The translations under genes were made by a program, and so were the position numbers. A stretch of 64,000 nucleotides of DNA from Saccharomycopsis malanga (taxonomy: Eukaryota > Ascomycota > Saccharomycetes > Ascoideales > Saccharomycopsidaceae): NCBI GenBank assembly GCA_004014935.1, contig CP025324.1:1736001-1800000 (forward strand). The letters run 5' to 3'. This document shows positions 18,424-28,515 of this stretch, piece after piece. Under the pieces are notes generated by a model. It saw nothing but the letters and a program-made list of their open reading frames with translations, searched no databases and was not told the origin of the DNA. Positions within the stretch are counted from its first letter, which is position 1; every line of letters starts with the position of its first letter.

Positions 18424-19794
18424 CTAACTTCTGTAATCTCCATTGATTGTAACATAATCGTGACTCAAATCACAAGTCCAATACTGGCAGTTGTGGCCAT
18501 TTTGATTGCCGATATCCACCAAAATTTCCAAATCTTCTACAGACAAAATTTCACTGGCGCGTTTTTCATCGACCAATTGAGGCTCGCCTTTATTCAAAAG
18601 CGCTAGAGGTTGTGATCCATCTTGGGGAATGAAACTTAGGGATATTTTCTTCAAATCAAGCTCGTTTGCGGCTTCATTTCCTAAATCAACATAACCAATG
18701 GCGGCCAAAATTCTTCCCCAATTAGCATCACTTCCATAAAGAGCGGTTTTCACCAAGGAAGAGTTTGCAATCGAAGCTGCTATTTTCTTTGCAACTTCAA
18801 AACTAGAGCAATTAGTGACATTCAAGGTGACAAACTTTGTAGCACCTTCTCCGTCTCTGACAAGTAATTTGGCGAGTTCCTGGGCAACCTCGGTGAATTG
18901 TTGTTTGAAAACATCGTATTCTGGGGATTCTTCGGTGATCAAATGAGCTGCTGGGTCAGATACAGCTGCTCCATTGGCTAAGGCAGCAATAGTGTCGTTG
19001 GTAGACATGTCACCATCTACAGAAACACAATTGAATGATCTATGTACAGCGTATTGTAGAATAGCTTTTAAAGCTGTAGGAGAAACCGCAGCATCTGTAA
19101 CCAAATAGCCCAATAAGGTGGCCATATTAGGCGAAATCATGCCAGCTCCTTTAGCCAAACCTGCAAGTTTATATTCCATTCCATTGACGGTTATTGTACG
19201 AGACACAAGTTTGGGAAACGTGTCGGTAGTCATCATTCCTTTAGCACAGCTCTCCCAATGCTCATGGGAGCTTCCCAAGTGGTCGAATTTGCTGCTGAAC
19301 GCTAATAGCTTTTTGATACCAGGAACAATTCGCTCCATTGGAAGAAGCTGGCCAATTACACCAGTGGACATGACAAGACTGCTTTTTTGGCTGCCTTTGG
19401 TACCCAATTCAGTATCCACAACATCAACCATTGTTTCTGCATCTTTAAGCCCTTGGGACCCAGTGATAGCGTTGGCACAGCCACTATTTATGATTACAGC
19501 TTGGATATTTTGTCCCTGCGATTCTTCAAGCACTTTCCGTGTCACCACCACCGGAGCAGCTTGGAATTTGTTGGTGGTGTAAACAGCAGCAGCAGTTGTA
19601 GGGTTTTCAGCAGAGTTTGCAGTGGAAACAAGTACAGCAAGATCTAATTTGGTCGATTTTGGCTTGACCCCACAATTCACAGCTCCAACCTGATACCCTG
19701 CAGGATATGTGCCGGACTTGGGCACAAATCTCTCCCATTTGCTGGGACTAGCCAGCGAGACAAATCTAACCGATGCTTTAAAAGGGAATTTCAT
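18424..19794 (-). CDS. ARG7: Ornithine acetyltransferase (ArgJ type), Arg7
   Basis: Mitochondrial glutamate N-acetyltransferase / ornithine acetyltransferase. It recycles the acetyl group from N-acetylornithine to glutamate in arginine synthesis. 456 residues. Starts MKFPFKASVRFVSLASPSK, a basic, Ser-rich mitochondrial leader, then KSGTYPAGYQVGAVNCGVK. The autocatalytic cleavage region LAKGAGMISPNMATLLGYL is intact, with the nucleophile Thr following NMA. Later blocks: FNCVSVDGDMSTNDT, DGEGATKFV and GSDANWGRILAAIGY. Normal family length. Partner in the pathway: ARG2 at 45113-47128 in this window, which makes N-acetylglutamate de novo. Confidence 0.96.
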   Translation of the reverse strand: MKFPFKASVRFVSLASPSKWERFVPKSGTYPAGYQVGAVNCGVKPKSTKLDLAVLVSTANSAENPTTAAAVYTTNKFQAAPVVVTRKVLEESQGQNIQAVIINSGCANAITGSQGLKDAETMVDVVDTELGTKGSQKSSLVMSTGVIGQLLPMERIVPGIKKLLAFSSKFDHLGSSHEHWESCAKGMMTTDTFPKLVSRTITVNGMEYKLAGLAKGAGMISPNMATLLGYLVTDAAVSPTALKAILQYAVHRSFNCVSVDGDMSTNDTIAALANGAAVSDPAAHLITEESPEYDVFKQQFTEVAQELAKLLVRDGEGATKFVTLNVTNCSSFEVAKKIAASIANSSLVKTALYGSDANWGRILAAIGYVDLGNEAANELDLKKISLSFIPQDGSQPLALLNKGEPQLVDEKRASEILSVEDLEILVDIGNQNGHNCQYWTCDLSHDYVTINGDYRS

Positions 19795-20095
19795 TATGTA
19801 TAGTGATGGCCACTGACTGTAAATGTGGTTTTCCAGGCAATTGAAGTATACTTATATAGATATCTAAGTATGTTAGTCATAGTGCGTAAATTTTTGCACG
19901 ATAATGCAAGCTGCCGCAAGAAGGTATTGATACGAACTATATAGCATACCTAACTATGGCCATTTTTTTACGCTTTATTTGGTAAAAAATTTAATTTCCT
20001 ACACCATTTCATTCATGTTATAGTATATTTCTTGCCAGTGGGGTTGAATTTGGATGCATGATGCCCTTAACTCGTATATTATTGATAAACTACCA

Positions 20096-20290
20096 CTGTG
20101 CCCGATGGCTCAAGTGGTTAGTGCTCTAGAAGAATAAAAAACTACCTAACAGGAGCACGGGTTCGATTCCTACACCAGCACTTTTACTCACTGTTTTTAC
20201 AATGTTGAACAGGCAAGGGCAACTGCAAAGTTGAGACCAGATTATGATGATGTTATTGGTTTGAGTTTCGCCAAGTCCCCTTAAAATATT
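20096..20290 (+). mobile_element. A-repeat variant with the most tRNA-like head
   Basis: GTGCCCGATGGCTCAAGTGG (A box, with one extra A), AGTGCTCTAGAAGAAT, then CGGGTTCGATTCC (perfect B box, about 20160-20170), CAGCAC, TTTTACTCACTG and a short body to CGCCAAGTCCCC. The 5' GTGCC can pair with GGCAC found after the B box in the intact copy at 60431-60743, suggesting an ancestral tRNA acceptor stem. The GCGCGTATATACG tail is missing. Confidence 0.65.
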
Positions 20291-20603
20291 AAGATCATTA
20301 ATATTCTTTCAAGGTGAACTCCAAATACTCTTGGATAATCTACAATACCATGTTGAAGAAACAACTTGTGTATAAAAATTAAACTGTATATGAAAAACAA
20401 AAATGTAGAACTGAACAATGAAAGTTGACGAAACCAGCAAGTCAGACTTTCAGAATAGTAAGCCATCAAGAACCAAAAATAACGAATTAGTGTATATGAC
20501 CATTCATGATACTTTGATGATATCAAAGAAAAACAGCAAATAAAGCAGAAGAAGGAAGTAAAATCGATAGATCTCAACAATACCCTGTTACCATTGAACC
20601 AAT

Positions 20604-20729
20604 TTAGTAACTCTCAGCAGCTTCTCTCTTTTCTAAGAGATATTCCTGAACATTAAGTGGAATTGGTGCAGCAGAGACAGAAGCAGTCAAAGCAACGACG
20701 ACAGCGGCGAAAATGTGTGAGAATTGCAT
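20604..20729 (-). CDS. 41-residue secreted precursor with a Kex2-type KR site
   Basis: Short frame: a start MQFSHIFAAVVVALTASVSA is a textbook signal peptide, followed by APIPLNVQEYLL, then EKR and the terminal EAAESY. Lys-Arg followed by Glu-Ala is the arrangement Kex2 and Ste13-type dipeptidase cut in yeast alpha-factor precursors, but only one six-residue product would result and no repeats are present. A TATA-like TATATAAG lies about 140 bp upstream (near 20870, minus strand). Whether it is a pheromone-like peptide, a secreted signal or a remnant of a longer secreted protein cannot be decided here. No intron donor is evident. Confidence 0.5.
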   Translation of the reverse strand: MQFSHIFAAVVVALTASVSAAPIPLNVQEYLLEKREAAESY

Positions 20730-20999
20730 TTTAAAATTGTGGAAATAAAGTCTTTTTGTTAGTTGAATAGTTTAGAAAACTAATTGTCTTTTTTTGTTTA
20801 ATTCTATTGTTGAAGTTTTTTCAAACATGTTCAAGATTCTTATTTCACAGCCAGAATTAATCTTCTTATATAGGATAAATAGGAAGAAACTTATTTTTTT
20901 CTCAACAATTCCGTATATGCACATATTACCTATTTCAAGGCATTATCCTCAAGGATCAGTCCCATCAATCTATATTTACATGCCTGGAGCCCTGTTTTG

Positions 21000-21260
21000 C
21001 CTCAATATTTAACGACTAGTGCTTGGTAACTAGCCCAGCGCCCTATCTTACTTCTATAGTTGGCAATGCGATCCATCCAGATGCTAAATGCGGTCCCGAA
21101 ATGGCCATTTTGGGGATGCAGAATAGTCTCAAAAGATATAATTAGAATACGAGTTTCTACGAGCCGTTTCTTACATTTTGGTTGTCAAATCAAGATGTTT
21201 CCTGAACACCCGATGGGTTGGAAAGTAAGCACATTACGCTTTACCGAGCCTTATAAAATA
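21000..21260. mobile_element. A-repeat-related fragments
   Basis: Scrambled pieces: AAATGGCCATTTTGGGG, then CTGAACACCCGATGGGTTGG plus AAAGTAAGC, identical to part of the A cluster at 11067-11096, then CTTTACCGAGCC. Orientation is mixed. Confidence 0.4.
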
Positions 21261-21299
21261 TTGTCTGTATACTAGGGGTTGAGATATACTAGTCTGACA

Positions 21300-21985
21300 A
21301 TATATACAATTATTATCAAGTGTAAGTGCTGCTGGGAACCTATAATGAACCATACCTTTTTCAGCTCTTGAGATAGGTGTTTCTTTGGAATAAAGCACAT
21401 TCAAACCCTGTAGAGATCATAAATAAAACCAAATGCAGGCACAAACAATGGAATAATTTCAAGGAATAAAAGGAGCCTATCTGGGAGGTTAAAAACACAA
21501 TTGTCAGCAAAAATGTGTTATTTTCGACAAAATTACACTTTCTCACTATTAAATAATTTGTAAAAGTTAAATATCAAAACAAAATACATTGTATAAAACT
21601 CTAAAATTTGAGGGATGTAAAAATACAATTTTTCTATGGTTTGGTTTGCTGGAAAGACTCTAGAAGATGACTTGAAAGTATCAACTTGTTGTCAAAAATG
21701 GCAATTTTCCTTTATATCAAATATTTGCTCGAAAATCTGATTTTCTTCATTATTAGTAGTACTATAATGTAGCTAAAAAATTCAAAATGTTGGGGTACGC
21801 TTTTTTGAGTCAAAGTAACCTGGTTAACACTGATTTAATTCAATAAAACGTTTGATGGTTGCTCCAAAACGTCAATAACGCGAATCGAGTCCCAAAAACC
21901 CAAGTGAGGAACGCCACACTTGTTTTGGGTGGCACATGGTGGCGCATGATGGCCCAACCAACTTGGCCACTTGGCAATAGTAAGG
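21300..21985 (-). mobile_element. B-repeat copy 3, near full length
   Basis: Antisense copy from an AT-rich 3' end (TATTATCAAGTGTAAGTGCTG near 21315) through CTCTTGAGATAGGTG, the AT-rich body, to the head at 21880-21985 (CGAATCGAGTCCC, CGCCACACTTG, CCAACTTGGCCACTTGGCAA). One of the three longest copies. Confidence 0.75.
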
Positions 21986-22034
21986 CATACAGGCATACTA
22001 TTTTTGAAGAGTACATTTACTATGCCCAGAAGGA

Positions 22035-22115
22035 CATTATTGGGTTTTACCAAGTGTCTTGGACATAGTAGGTATATACGAAAGTGATATGTACTGGCTG
22101 AAATATAAAATATTT
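22035..22115 (+). mobile_element. A-repeat tail
   Basis: TTGGGTTTTACCAAGTGTC, GGACATAGTAGGTATATACG, ATGTACTGGCTGAAATATAA. It sits just outside the head side of B copy 3 but in the opposite orientation to it. Confidence 0.6.
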
Positions 22116-22614
22116 TTATTCTACTTGCAATTGGTCTTTTTCATTTTACCAATTCTTATTGGCTTGGCTTGGGTGTTTGTTTTGATATTCTTATGATCCT
22201 ACAGTATGGTCTCAAACCTTTGGTTATCTTATTGGGTATTGCTCCCACGCTAAACACTATTTAATACTCTACTTTTCTTGATTTTGGACTATCTCGTTCC
22301 TTATCTAGACGGTTATATTTTAATGGGTTTGATAAAAAGCCGTCTCAATATTACATCATAATATTATACCGTATTACACTATAATATAGATTTTGTATGA
22401 ATACTGCTTCTACGTATCAGTATAGCGATCCACTAAATTCATGTTATAAAAACAAGAGGATTAAATAAGACACACAACCTGTTTAAACATCAAAAAACCC
22501 ATGAATGTAAATTATCACACTAATGCAAATCCATAACAACTACTGAAACATACATTCAGACCAACAACAGCACTTTGTAAAGGTGTATTGATTATAGAAA
22601 AACAACAAGGATTA
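22116..22614. other. Intergenic, no gene seen
   Basis: AT-rich flank between the repeat cluster and the 3' end of RPC34. No open frame or repeat that I can support. Confidence 0.4.
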
Positions 22615-23568
22615 TTAGGCGTTGATCCAATTGTCAAAATACATTACATCGGGATCGCTTTCGCTTGGGGGCATTTGGGTATAAAAGTCAAACACGCTAA
22701 AGGGGGTTTCCTTGATGGCCATAGGGTTTTCTCCCTGAGCAACACCGCCACCAGCTTCAAGAACACTTTGCCATGTAGCCTTGTAGGCGTCCAACAAAGG
22801 AAGACGCTCAATACGGTCCTCGAAGATCAAGACATCGCATAACGATTGAATGTCATTGGAAGATAGCTCTACAGAGGTGATGCCGGATTTTACGATGAAC
22901 TCCTGGATATCGTTGAGCGTTGGATAGCCTTCAAAGTCGGCATTGTAGGAGCATTGCTCAGGATTATATATGACTCCCGGCTGAGAGGTTTCAAAGCTCC
23001 CAGAGCCCCCAAACGCCAAGGGGAACGACTTTGTGCTGATGAACCGCCACACAATGCTAAGTAAGCTTTCAACAAACTCAGTATCAAGCTCGGAATCGGT
23101 GAACCAAGGCCCCCCAGTGAGTTCTATAGAAGGTTGCAAATTGTACAACATATATATTTTTCTAGTGGGATGCTTGACGTCCTTGATGGACTTTACATAA
23201 CGCTTCTGCTCCAACAGCTTGAGAGACTTTGTGAAAATGTGCTGGTGCAAATTGGTCTTAGATTTGATGACCTTCTGCCATATACCATCTCTTCCAGCAG
23301 CCTCAATATGGCTGTAGATCATTTTCTCCTCCTCGGACATCTTCGAAACCTTTTCGGCCTCGGATTTCTGCACGGCGGAAAACTTCAACACCCCATTCTG
23401 CGTGACTAGCTTAATGTACTGTCCATTCACTAATTCCTGGATAAGTTCAAGCAAAAACTTTGTATTTACATCTATAAGCTTCTCCAACTCCTGCTGTGTG
23501 AAATACGACGACGGAGGACTTTCCATCATCTTATTGTGGAGCTGCTGAGCCTTTTCCGAAAGAGCCAT
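22615..23568 (-). CDS. RPC34: RNA polymerase III subunit C34
   Basis: Pol III-specific subunit (RPC6/RPC39 in animals) that contacts Brf1 and helps open the promoter at tRNA, 5S and other class III genes. 317 residues, matching the usual length. Seen: two tandem winged helices (FTQQELEKLIDVNTKFLLEL..., then KMIYSHIEAAGRDGIWQKVI with LEQKRYVKSIKDVKHPTRKIYML), GGPWFTDSELDTEFVESL, and a C-terminal region ending near DPDVMYFDNWINA. ATG 23568 is the only sensible start. An RRPE-like element lies about 100 bp upstream. Confidence 0.96.
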   Translation of the reverse strand: MALSEKAQQLHNKMMESPPSSYFTQQELEKLIDVNTKFLLELIQELVNGQYIKLVTQNGVLKFSAVQKSEAEKVSKMSEEEKMIYSHIEAAGRDGIWQKVIKSKTNLHQHIFTKSLKLLEQKRYVKSIKDVKHPTRKIYMLYNLQPSIELTGGPWFTDSELDTEFVESLLSIVWRFISTKSFPLAFGGSGSFETSQPGVIYNPEQCSYNADFEGYPTLNDIQEFIVKSGITSVELSSNDIQSLCDVLIFEDRIERLPLLDAYKATWQSVLEAGGGVAQGENPMAIKETPFSVFDFYTQMPPSESDPDVMYFDNWINA

Positions 23569-23663
23569 GATGATCTACAAACGAATTACACAACCTTCAC
23601 ACCCAAAACTAGCTATTAAATCAACAAATACGTCCGCTTACACCATATATTAGCCCCGAGCCT

Positions 23664-23675
23664 TGAAAAATTTCA
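23664..23675. promoter_or_regulatory. RRPE-like element upstream of RPC34
   Basis: TGAAAAATTTCA, close to the ribosomal-RNA-processing element shared by ribosome biogenesis and pol I/III genes in yeasts. About 100 bp upstream of the ATG. Confidence 0.5.
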
Positions 23676-24030
23676 GCCCAGCGCACATAACCTGCTAAAT
23701 CCGAGATGGAGGATCTGCATACCATTGCATGTCATTGCATCCAGCGTAGTACTGGGTGGTGGTATAATTGTTTTACGGTTTCTTTGGTGGTTATTATGAG
23801 GTGAATGTGTAATAGGATGGTGGTGTTTACTACCATGGGGATGGCGGGGTTGTGTAGACTCAATAATACGGTAAATGGTGTCAAACAGTGGGTTTTATTT
23901 TGCTTTTCTATGGTAAAAGTGATATATCTATGTAATATATATATAAGATGTAAGGAGACTAATTTTTTTTGTAAAATACTTCACCTGTTGGTTAAAAGAA
24001 GAAAAACACTTGCAACTTGTTGTTATTATC

Positions 24031-25191
24031 ATGCTCATCCCACAAGGTGTGGAGAAAAGGGCGCCAACGCCTACACAGAACAGTCAGCTGGCAACTGAGA
24101 CGTTTGTCAACTCATCCAGCGTAGCTTCGGCAGTAACCAAACTCAATCATATCATCGAGAGTCTTCGGAAACAGAACAAGTCTCAGGCAGCATCGCTTGG
24201 AGCAACCATAGCGTTTATGGTGATATTTCTTGTTTTGCTTCTTGTAGGAACTACCTTGGTGACTTTCCGGTTTCTCAATAGAAAAAGAGCTTCTAAAGGA
24301 ATAGATTACATTCCAGGCACACAGTGGGCCATGTTTGCGCTTGGACCGAGTTTGAATACCGCAGCTTCAAGAGGATTAAACGGTTTGAATAGCAGCAAAT
24401 CATCGCGTCGTGTGACCAATGGCCATATAAAAGAAATGGCCCAAACACAACCAGATCCTAAATTGGAAAACCCTTATGCTTCTCTGAGCACTTTCAATAC
24501 TGGCCAGTTTCCCAAAAAATTTATTTCAGTGGAGAGTGACTCCCCTAGCACCACCAGTAACGATACGTTTGTTGAGGTTGGAAATGGAATCAGCCGGTCT
24601 AAAGAGGACATGTTGAATGCAGAAAGATATCCAGACCATTTTGATCATCATGGTGATAAATCAACCATCAATGACTCGATGGATTCATCGCCCAACGTGA
24701 ATCGCTACACTATTGATATTGAATTTGATCCATACAAACAACCTCAAGATGCTATAGTTCATGATTATGATCAGCATAACCACGACCAATATAATGGTCT
24801 GTATAACCATGATCAATATAATCAAAATTACCCAGCAACACACGACATACACAATGATTACAACAATACAATGACCACAACCACCACTGACAGCGAGTTG
24901 AAAAATCATAATGTCAACCCATATGTGCAAAATTCCCATAATCGGATTGTAAGTGAAATGAGTGCAGTGGGCATTTCAAGAAAACCAAGTGACAAACGTC
25001 CAATAGATCTGGAAGAATATGATGACTTTGAAATTGCCCCAAATCACCATTTTCTTGCTGTCGAAGGCTTCACCAGTCCACATTCCCATACCGGCCAGGA
25101 CAACAGAGTCTCGGTGGTAAGTTCTGTTTACGACAACCGTAAGAGTGGTTATCCAAAGACCCCAGACTTTGAAAAACCCAAGTATTATTAG
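24031..25191 (+). CDS. Single-pass membrane protein with long polar tail
   Basis: Unrecognised protein of about 386 residues. A short N-terminus with N-glycosylation potential and a Lys-Arg near residue 9, one strong TM segment at about 61-82 (ATIAFMVIFLVLLLVGTTLV), then a basic stop-transfer (RFLNRKRASKG). The long low-complexity tail is rich in Asn, His, Asp and Ser, including a HDYDQHNHDQYN-type repeat at about 245-270. The C-terminal part has conserved-looking stretches (DLEEYDDFEIAPNHHF, RVSVVSSVYDNRKSGY). Layout resembles type I/III surface adaptors of the Skg6/Tos2 or sensor kind, but I recognise no domain. ATG 24031 is chosen over the TTG at 24010. Confidence 0.7.
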   Translation: MLIPQGVEKRAPTPTQNSQLATETFVNSSSVASAVTKLNHIIESLRKQNKSQAASLGATIAFMVIFLVLLLVGTTLVTFRFLNRKRASKGIDYIPGTQWAMFALGPSLNTAASRGLNGLNSSKSSRRVTNGHIKEMAQTQPDPKLENPYASLSTFNTGQFPKKFISVESDSPSTTSNDTFVEVGNGISRSKEDMLNAERYPDHFDHHGDKSTINDSMDSSPNVNRYTIDIEFDPYKQPQDAIVHDYDQHNHDQYNGLYNHDQYNQNYPATHDIHNDYNNTMTTTTTDSELKNHNVNPYVQNSHNRIVSEMSAVGISRKPSDKRPIDLEEYDDFEIAPNHHFLAVEGFTSPHSHTGQDNRVSVVSSVYDNRKSGYPKTPDFEKPKYY

Positions 25192-25439
25192 AAGGTTGAA
25201 GTAGTGTATTATTAGAATTGTTTAGACATTTGTATAATTTTTCATAAAACGCTTTAGAAATTTGTATTTGTTAGACAGTTTTTGTAAGCTGGTATTAAAT
25301 ACTGCAGTGCAGCTCACTAGAAATACCTGGATCTATATTCTCGTCTCAGCTTTTGCTTTAGCATTGATATGTTATTAAAATTAAAATTTTATATCCCTCT
25401 GTTAGTTTGGCCAATTTATGGCTTTTCCTTACTGATTTT

Positions 25440-25535
25440 TACCAATTCCCTTTGGATATAGCGCCTTTATACGAAATTGAAACGTATTGGGCTCGAAATG
25501 TAAGATATTATTATTCAATACTTTAATATCGCAAA
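25440..25535 (+). mobile_element. A-repeat tail, 5' neighbour of B copy 4
   Basis: ACCAATTCCCTTTGGATATAGCGCC, TTTATACGAAATTGAAACG, TATTGGGCTCGAAATG, then ATTATTATT. It runs directly into the B-repeat head in the same orientation. Confidence 0.65.
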
Positions 25536-25544
25536 GTGGCCAAG

Positions 25545-26190
25545 TTGGCTAAACCATACGCCACGCGAAATAATGTGAAAGGTAGTGTGGCGTTGCTCAC
25601 TTTGGTTTTTAGTACTCGATTCCCGCTCTCGTCGTTTTGATGTAATCATCAAAGGTTTTATTGAATTAACTCAGTGCTATCCAGGTTATATTGGTTTGAA
25701 AAAAATACCACACCATCTTAAATTTTTTTTTGGTATATTTCAGTACTATTTATAATAAAAAAGTTCAGATTTTCGCATGAATGTTAGATATAACGGAAAA
25801 TTGTCAATTTTGACAAAAAGTTGATTCTTCCAAGTCATATTCTATAGTCTTTCCAGAAACCCAATCCGTACACAAGTTAAATTCCTATACTCTGTAAAAT
25901 TTAGAATTTTACATCGTCTACTTTGTTTTGATATTTGGCTCATACATTTTATTTGATAGTGAGAATGTATCAAATATTACATAAAAAAATCGCGTTTTAC
26001 GCCTCCTCAGAGAAACTTTCTTTATTTTTTGACGTTATTCCATAATTTTGGTTGCTAGTTTTAATTGATGTCGGTTTTGTTTGTGCCCCCTTCAAGGTTT
26101 GAATGAGGTTTTATTCAAAAGAAGCGCGTATCTCAAAAGCTACAAAGAGGACTTTTATTTATTGTTTTTTCGCTATTCCAATTTCTGATT
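25545..26190 (+). mobile_element. B-repeat copy 4
   Basis: Sense copy. Head AAGTGGCCAAGTTGGCTAAAC (A box), GTGTGGCGTTGCTCAC, AGTACTCGATTCCCGC (best B box of the family). The AT-rich body carries AAAATTGTCAATTTTGAC and GACTTTCTT-like blocks. The 3' end extends through GCGCGTATCTCAAAAG to CCAATTTCTGATTTG, which also recurs at the right edge of the window (about 63970). Confidence 0.75.
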
Positions 26191-26399
26191 TGTATTGAAC
26201 GGGGAATGGGTAGGTTCTAGTAAACTGTGTAGACTCGTAAAGATAACGAAACAATAAGAAATGTCAATTATGTAAGTACCTACGGATAATTCTAGCCAGC
26301 AAAGATTAGTAAATGATACAAGAATTGCAACTGTTGCAACTGTAGATAGAGCAAACATAGAACTAAGGCTTTAATGGATCTATCAAACCGTAGGACATT

Positions 26400-26500
26400 A
26401 TTCGGTTTTTCCCACTGGGGATTTCAGGTAGATATAGCGCGTATATACGAAACTTATATTTACTGGGTTAAAAATGTGAGATACTATTATTATTGATATT
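26400..26500 (+). mobile_element. A-repeat tail, 3' neighbour of B copy 4
   Basis: GGTTTTTCCCACTGGGGATT, GATATAGCGCGTATATACGA, TTTACTGGGTTAAAAATG, ATTATTATT. Same orientation as the B copy, so B copy 4 lies between two A tails. Confidence 0.65.
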
Positions 26501-26644
26501 ATAAAAGTCTGGGTGTCATTATAAAGCTCCAAAAATTATTAATTACCATTCAGTTATACAATTTAACGAGACGAAACTCATAAAATTCAAAGACATTCCA
26601 TTTAAAATCGTCACTATATTTACGCAACTACTATGTACTGAACT

Positions 26645-26800
26645 AGAAATACATAGATCGTTAGATTATTTTAGTTCAGTGCTAAACAAGAAATATATAA
26701 ATATTATGATTATTCCAACCAAATGAGAAATATATAAATTATTATGATTATTTTGACCAAGTGTAGAGATATATAAAATCTTAGGATCATTTTAATTGAG
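26645..26800 (+). repeat. About 39-bp tandem repeat in the NTR2-like promoter
   Basis: Four diverged units of the form AGAAATATATAAATTATTATG, ATTATTTTGACCAAGTG. Lies 110-265 bp upstream of the ATG at 26910. AT-rich with TATATAA in each unit. Confidence 0.65.
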
Positions 26801-26909
26801 CGCGATTGCGTGAAAAGAAAAATGCGTCTCGAAAATATTGAAATATACACTAGAAATGAATTATTCTAATACCATATATAAACATGATTATACCAAGAAA
26901 TGACAAGCA

Positions 26910-28355
26910 ATGTCCTTTCATAAGACAAAAATAGCAGCACTTTATGATGAAGCCTCAGGTGAGGAGGATGGCTTACCGAAAGAAGGAAATTCTGGTGAGA
27001 ATTTTAGTGAAAATTTTGGTGATGAGATGAGCAGTGATGATGAGATGATTTTGATAAAAAACAAGCCAAAGTTTAAGAAAAAGATAAAACGAAAATTCAC
27101 AAAGGTGAAGGTTAAACCTTTGGCTTCTATGGATTTAAGTGATAGCGAAGATGATAAACTTGAGACAATTGATTTAAAGCAAACAAAAAATGACAAAGAG
27201 AGACTGGAACAAGATAATCTAGACAATAATCAAAGGAATTCAAATGAATTTCAAAGAAATGTAGAGAAGTATAGCCAAAGAAATACACAAGAAGAAACCA
27301 AAAAGGTGAGGTTTCAACAAATTCGTAAAAAAACAGAGGAACCAATGAAGGCTGATGATGGTAGTGATGATGAAAATTTGTATTCTTCGGAAAATTTAAA
27401 AAAAATGTTAAAATTCCAAAGTAAAAAGGCAAAAGAGAAAACAATCAAACAAAATGTGCCCTCGACTGATAATAAAAATGAAGAAATTCCAGATCGTAAT
27501 TTCATGAATCTCACAGATGAGAAGCAAACTAACAATTCTACAATAAAAATATATGATGATAAAACTATTGAGAAAATCAAGTCCCAGAAGTTGTATCTTC
27601 GAAGCAAACTTTCCGAAAAAGAAGAGAAAGACATGGTCATTAAAGCTAGTACAATAGACAAAAATGTTATCGAATTAGATGATGACATTATGAATAGTTC
27701 TGATTCTGATGATAGCTCGGCAATCAGTAATAACAATTTAGCAAGTAATAAGATTATTGAAAAGAATTCACTAATAAATAATATCACAAGTAATGACTCA
27801 ACAATCCATAATCTTTTTGATAATGATAATGATGAAGAAACTTTGGGGATTTCCGAGTTTAGGGATTCCCGTTTACTGTTTAATCCTGATGCTAATGTCA
27901 AGTTGTATGAATCAGAAATCAAAAATGCCCTTTATGAGTATGATTTGGATGGCCAATCTGAAGATGGTGAATTAACAAAGTGGGAAAACCAAAAGATTTT
28001 AAACGCCATTTCTTTGAATAACAACTCAATGCGAGCCTCTGATGATCACATAGTACAAGAGCTTGTAAATGCCGTTAATCCCAAAAACACGTATGAGCAG
28101 TCATTTAGGAAATTTCCCAAAGTCAATGCCATATTTGAAAATTACAGCATGGAACTGCAAAAAGACGGTTTTGGTCCATTGGATAGCTGTATCGAAAAAC
28201 TTAAAACACTAAAAGACACCATGACCGATTTCAAAGAGGAAAAGTTGGACAAATTACAGGAGCTTAACTACGACTATGAGGATTTGAAAGACCAAAAGGA
28301 AAATATTCAAGAAACTATCAATGAGTTGGCAGACAATCTCAAAGATTTGCATTAA
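26910..28355 (+). CDS. NTR2/GCFC-type spliceosome disassembly factor (probable)
   Basis: 481 residues. The N-terminal two thirds are acidic and low-complexity (many Asp/Ser/Lys/Asn), with KKIKRKF-type basic clusters. The C-terminal third has the recognisable part: SEDGELTKWENQKILNAIS followed by a long coiled coil (LDSCIEKLKTLKDTMTDFKEEKLDKLQELNYDYEDLKDQKE...). A DGE-x-x-WE-x-QI-type block followed by a coiled coil is typical of Ntr2 and the PAXBP1/GCFC family. Ntr2 pairs with Ntr1 to recruit the helicase Prp43 to the intron-lariat spliceosome. The match rests on one motif plus architecture, so it is moderate only. Starts at ATG 26910, MSFHKTKIAALYDEAS. Confidence 0.5.
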   Translation: MSFHKTKIAALYDEASGEEDGLPKEGNSGENFSENFGDEMSSDDEMILIKNKPKFKKKIKRKFTKVKVKPLASMDLSDSEDDKLETIDLKQTKNDKERLEQDNLDNNQRNSNEFQRNVEKYSQRNTQEETKKVRFQQIRKKTEEPMKADDGSDDENLYSSENLKKMLKFQSKKAKEKTIKQNVPSTDNKNEEIPDRNFMNLTDEKQTNNSTIKIYDDKTIEKIKSQKLYLRSKLSEKEEKDMVIKASTIDKNVIELDDDIMNSSDSDDSSAISNNNLASNKIIEKNSLINNITSNDSTIHNLFDNDNDEETLGISEFRDSRLLFNPDANVKLYESEIKNALYEYDLDGQSEDGELTKWENQKILNAISLNNNSMRASDDHIVQELVNAVNPKNTYEQSFRKFPKVNAIFENYSMELQKDGFGPLDSCIEKLKTLKDTMTDFKEEKLDKLQELNYDYEDLKDQKENIQETINELADNLKDLH

Positions 28356-28454
28356 TGGCATTTTAATAGATTATTGTTCTAATAATGACTTTTTTGGCTC
28401 ATTTTCATGTATTGTTGTTATATTAGAATTTATAAATAGCATCTTTTGGTTCAT

Positions 28455-28515
28455 TTTTATATATACGCGCTATGCCTAAAGGGACTTGGTACTGAGCTCG
28501 AAATATAAGATTTGG
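28455..28515. mobile_element. Chimeric A-repeat fragment
   Basis: TATATACGCGCTATGCC with AAAGGGACTTGG (antisense) is joined directly to ACTGAGCTCGAAATATAAGA (sense), so two fragments in opposite orientation meet. Confidence 0.5.

Noticed and set aside
20096-20180. A functional tRNA gene at the A-repeat head near 20.1 kb
   Set aside because: Boxes A and B are good, but only about four acceptor pairs form, the anticodon region is A-rich and unpaired, and the same head recurs in many repeat copies with a body and tail attached.
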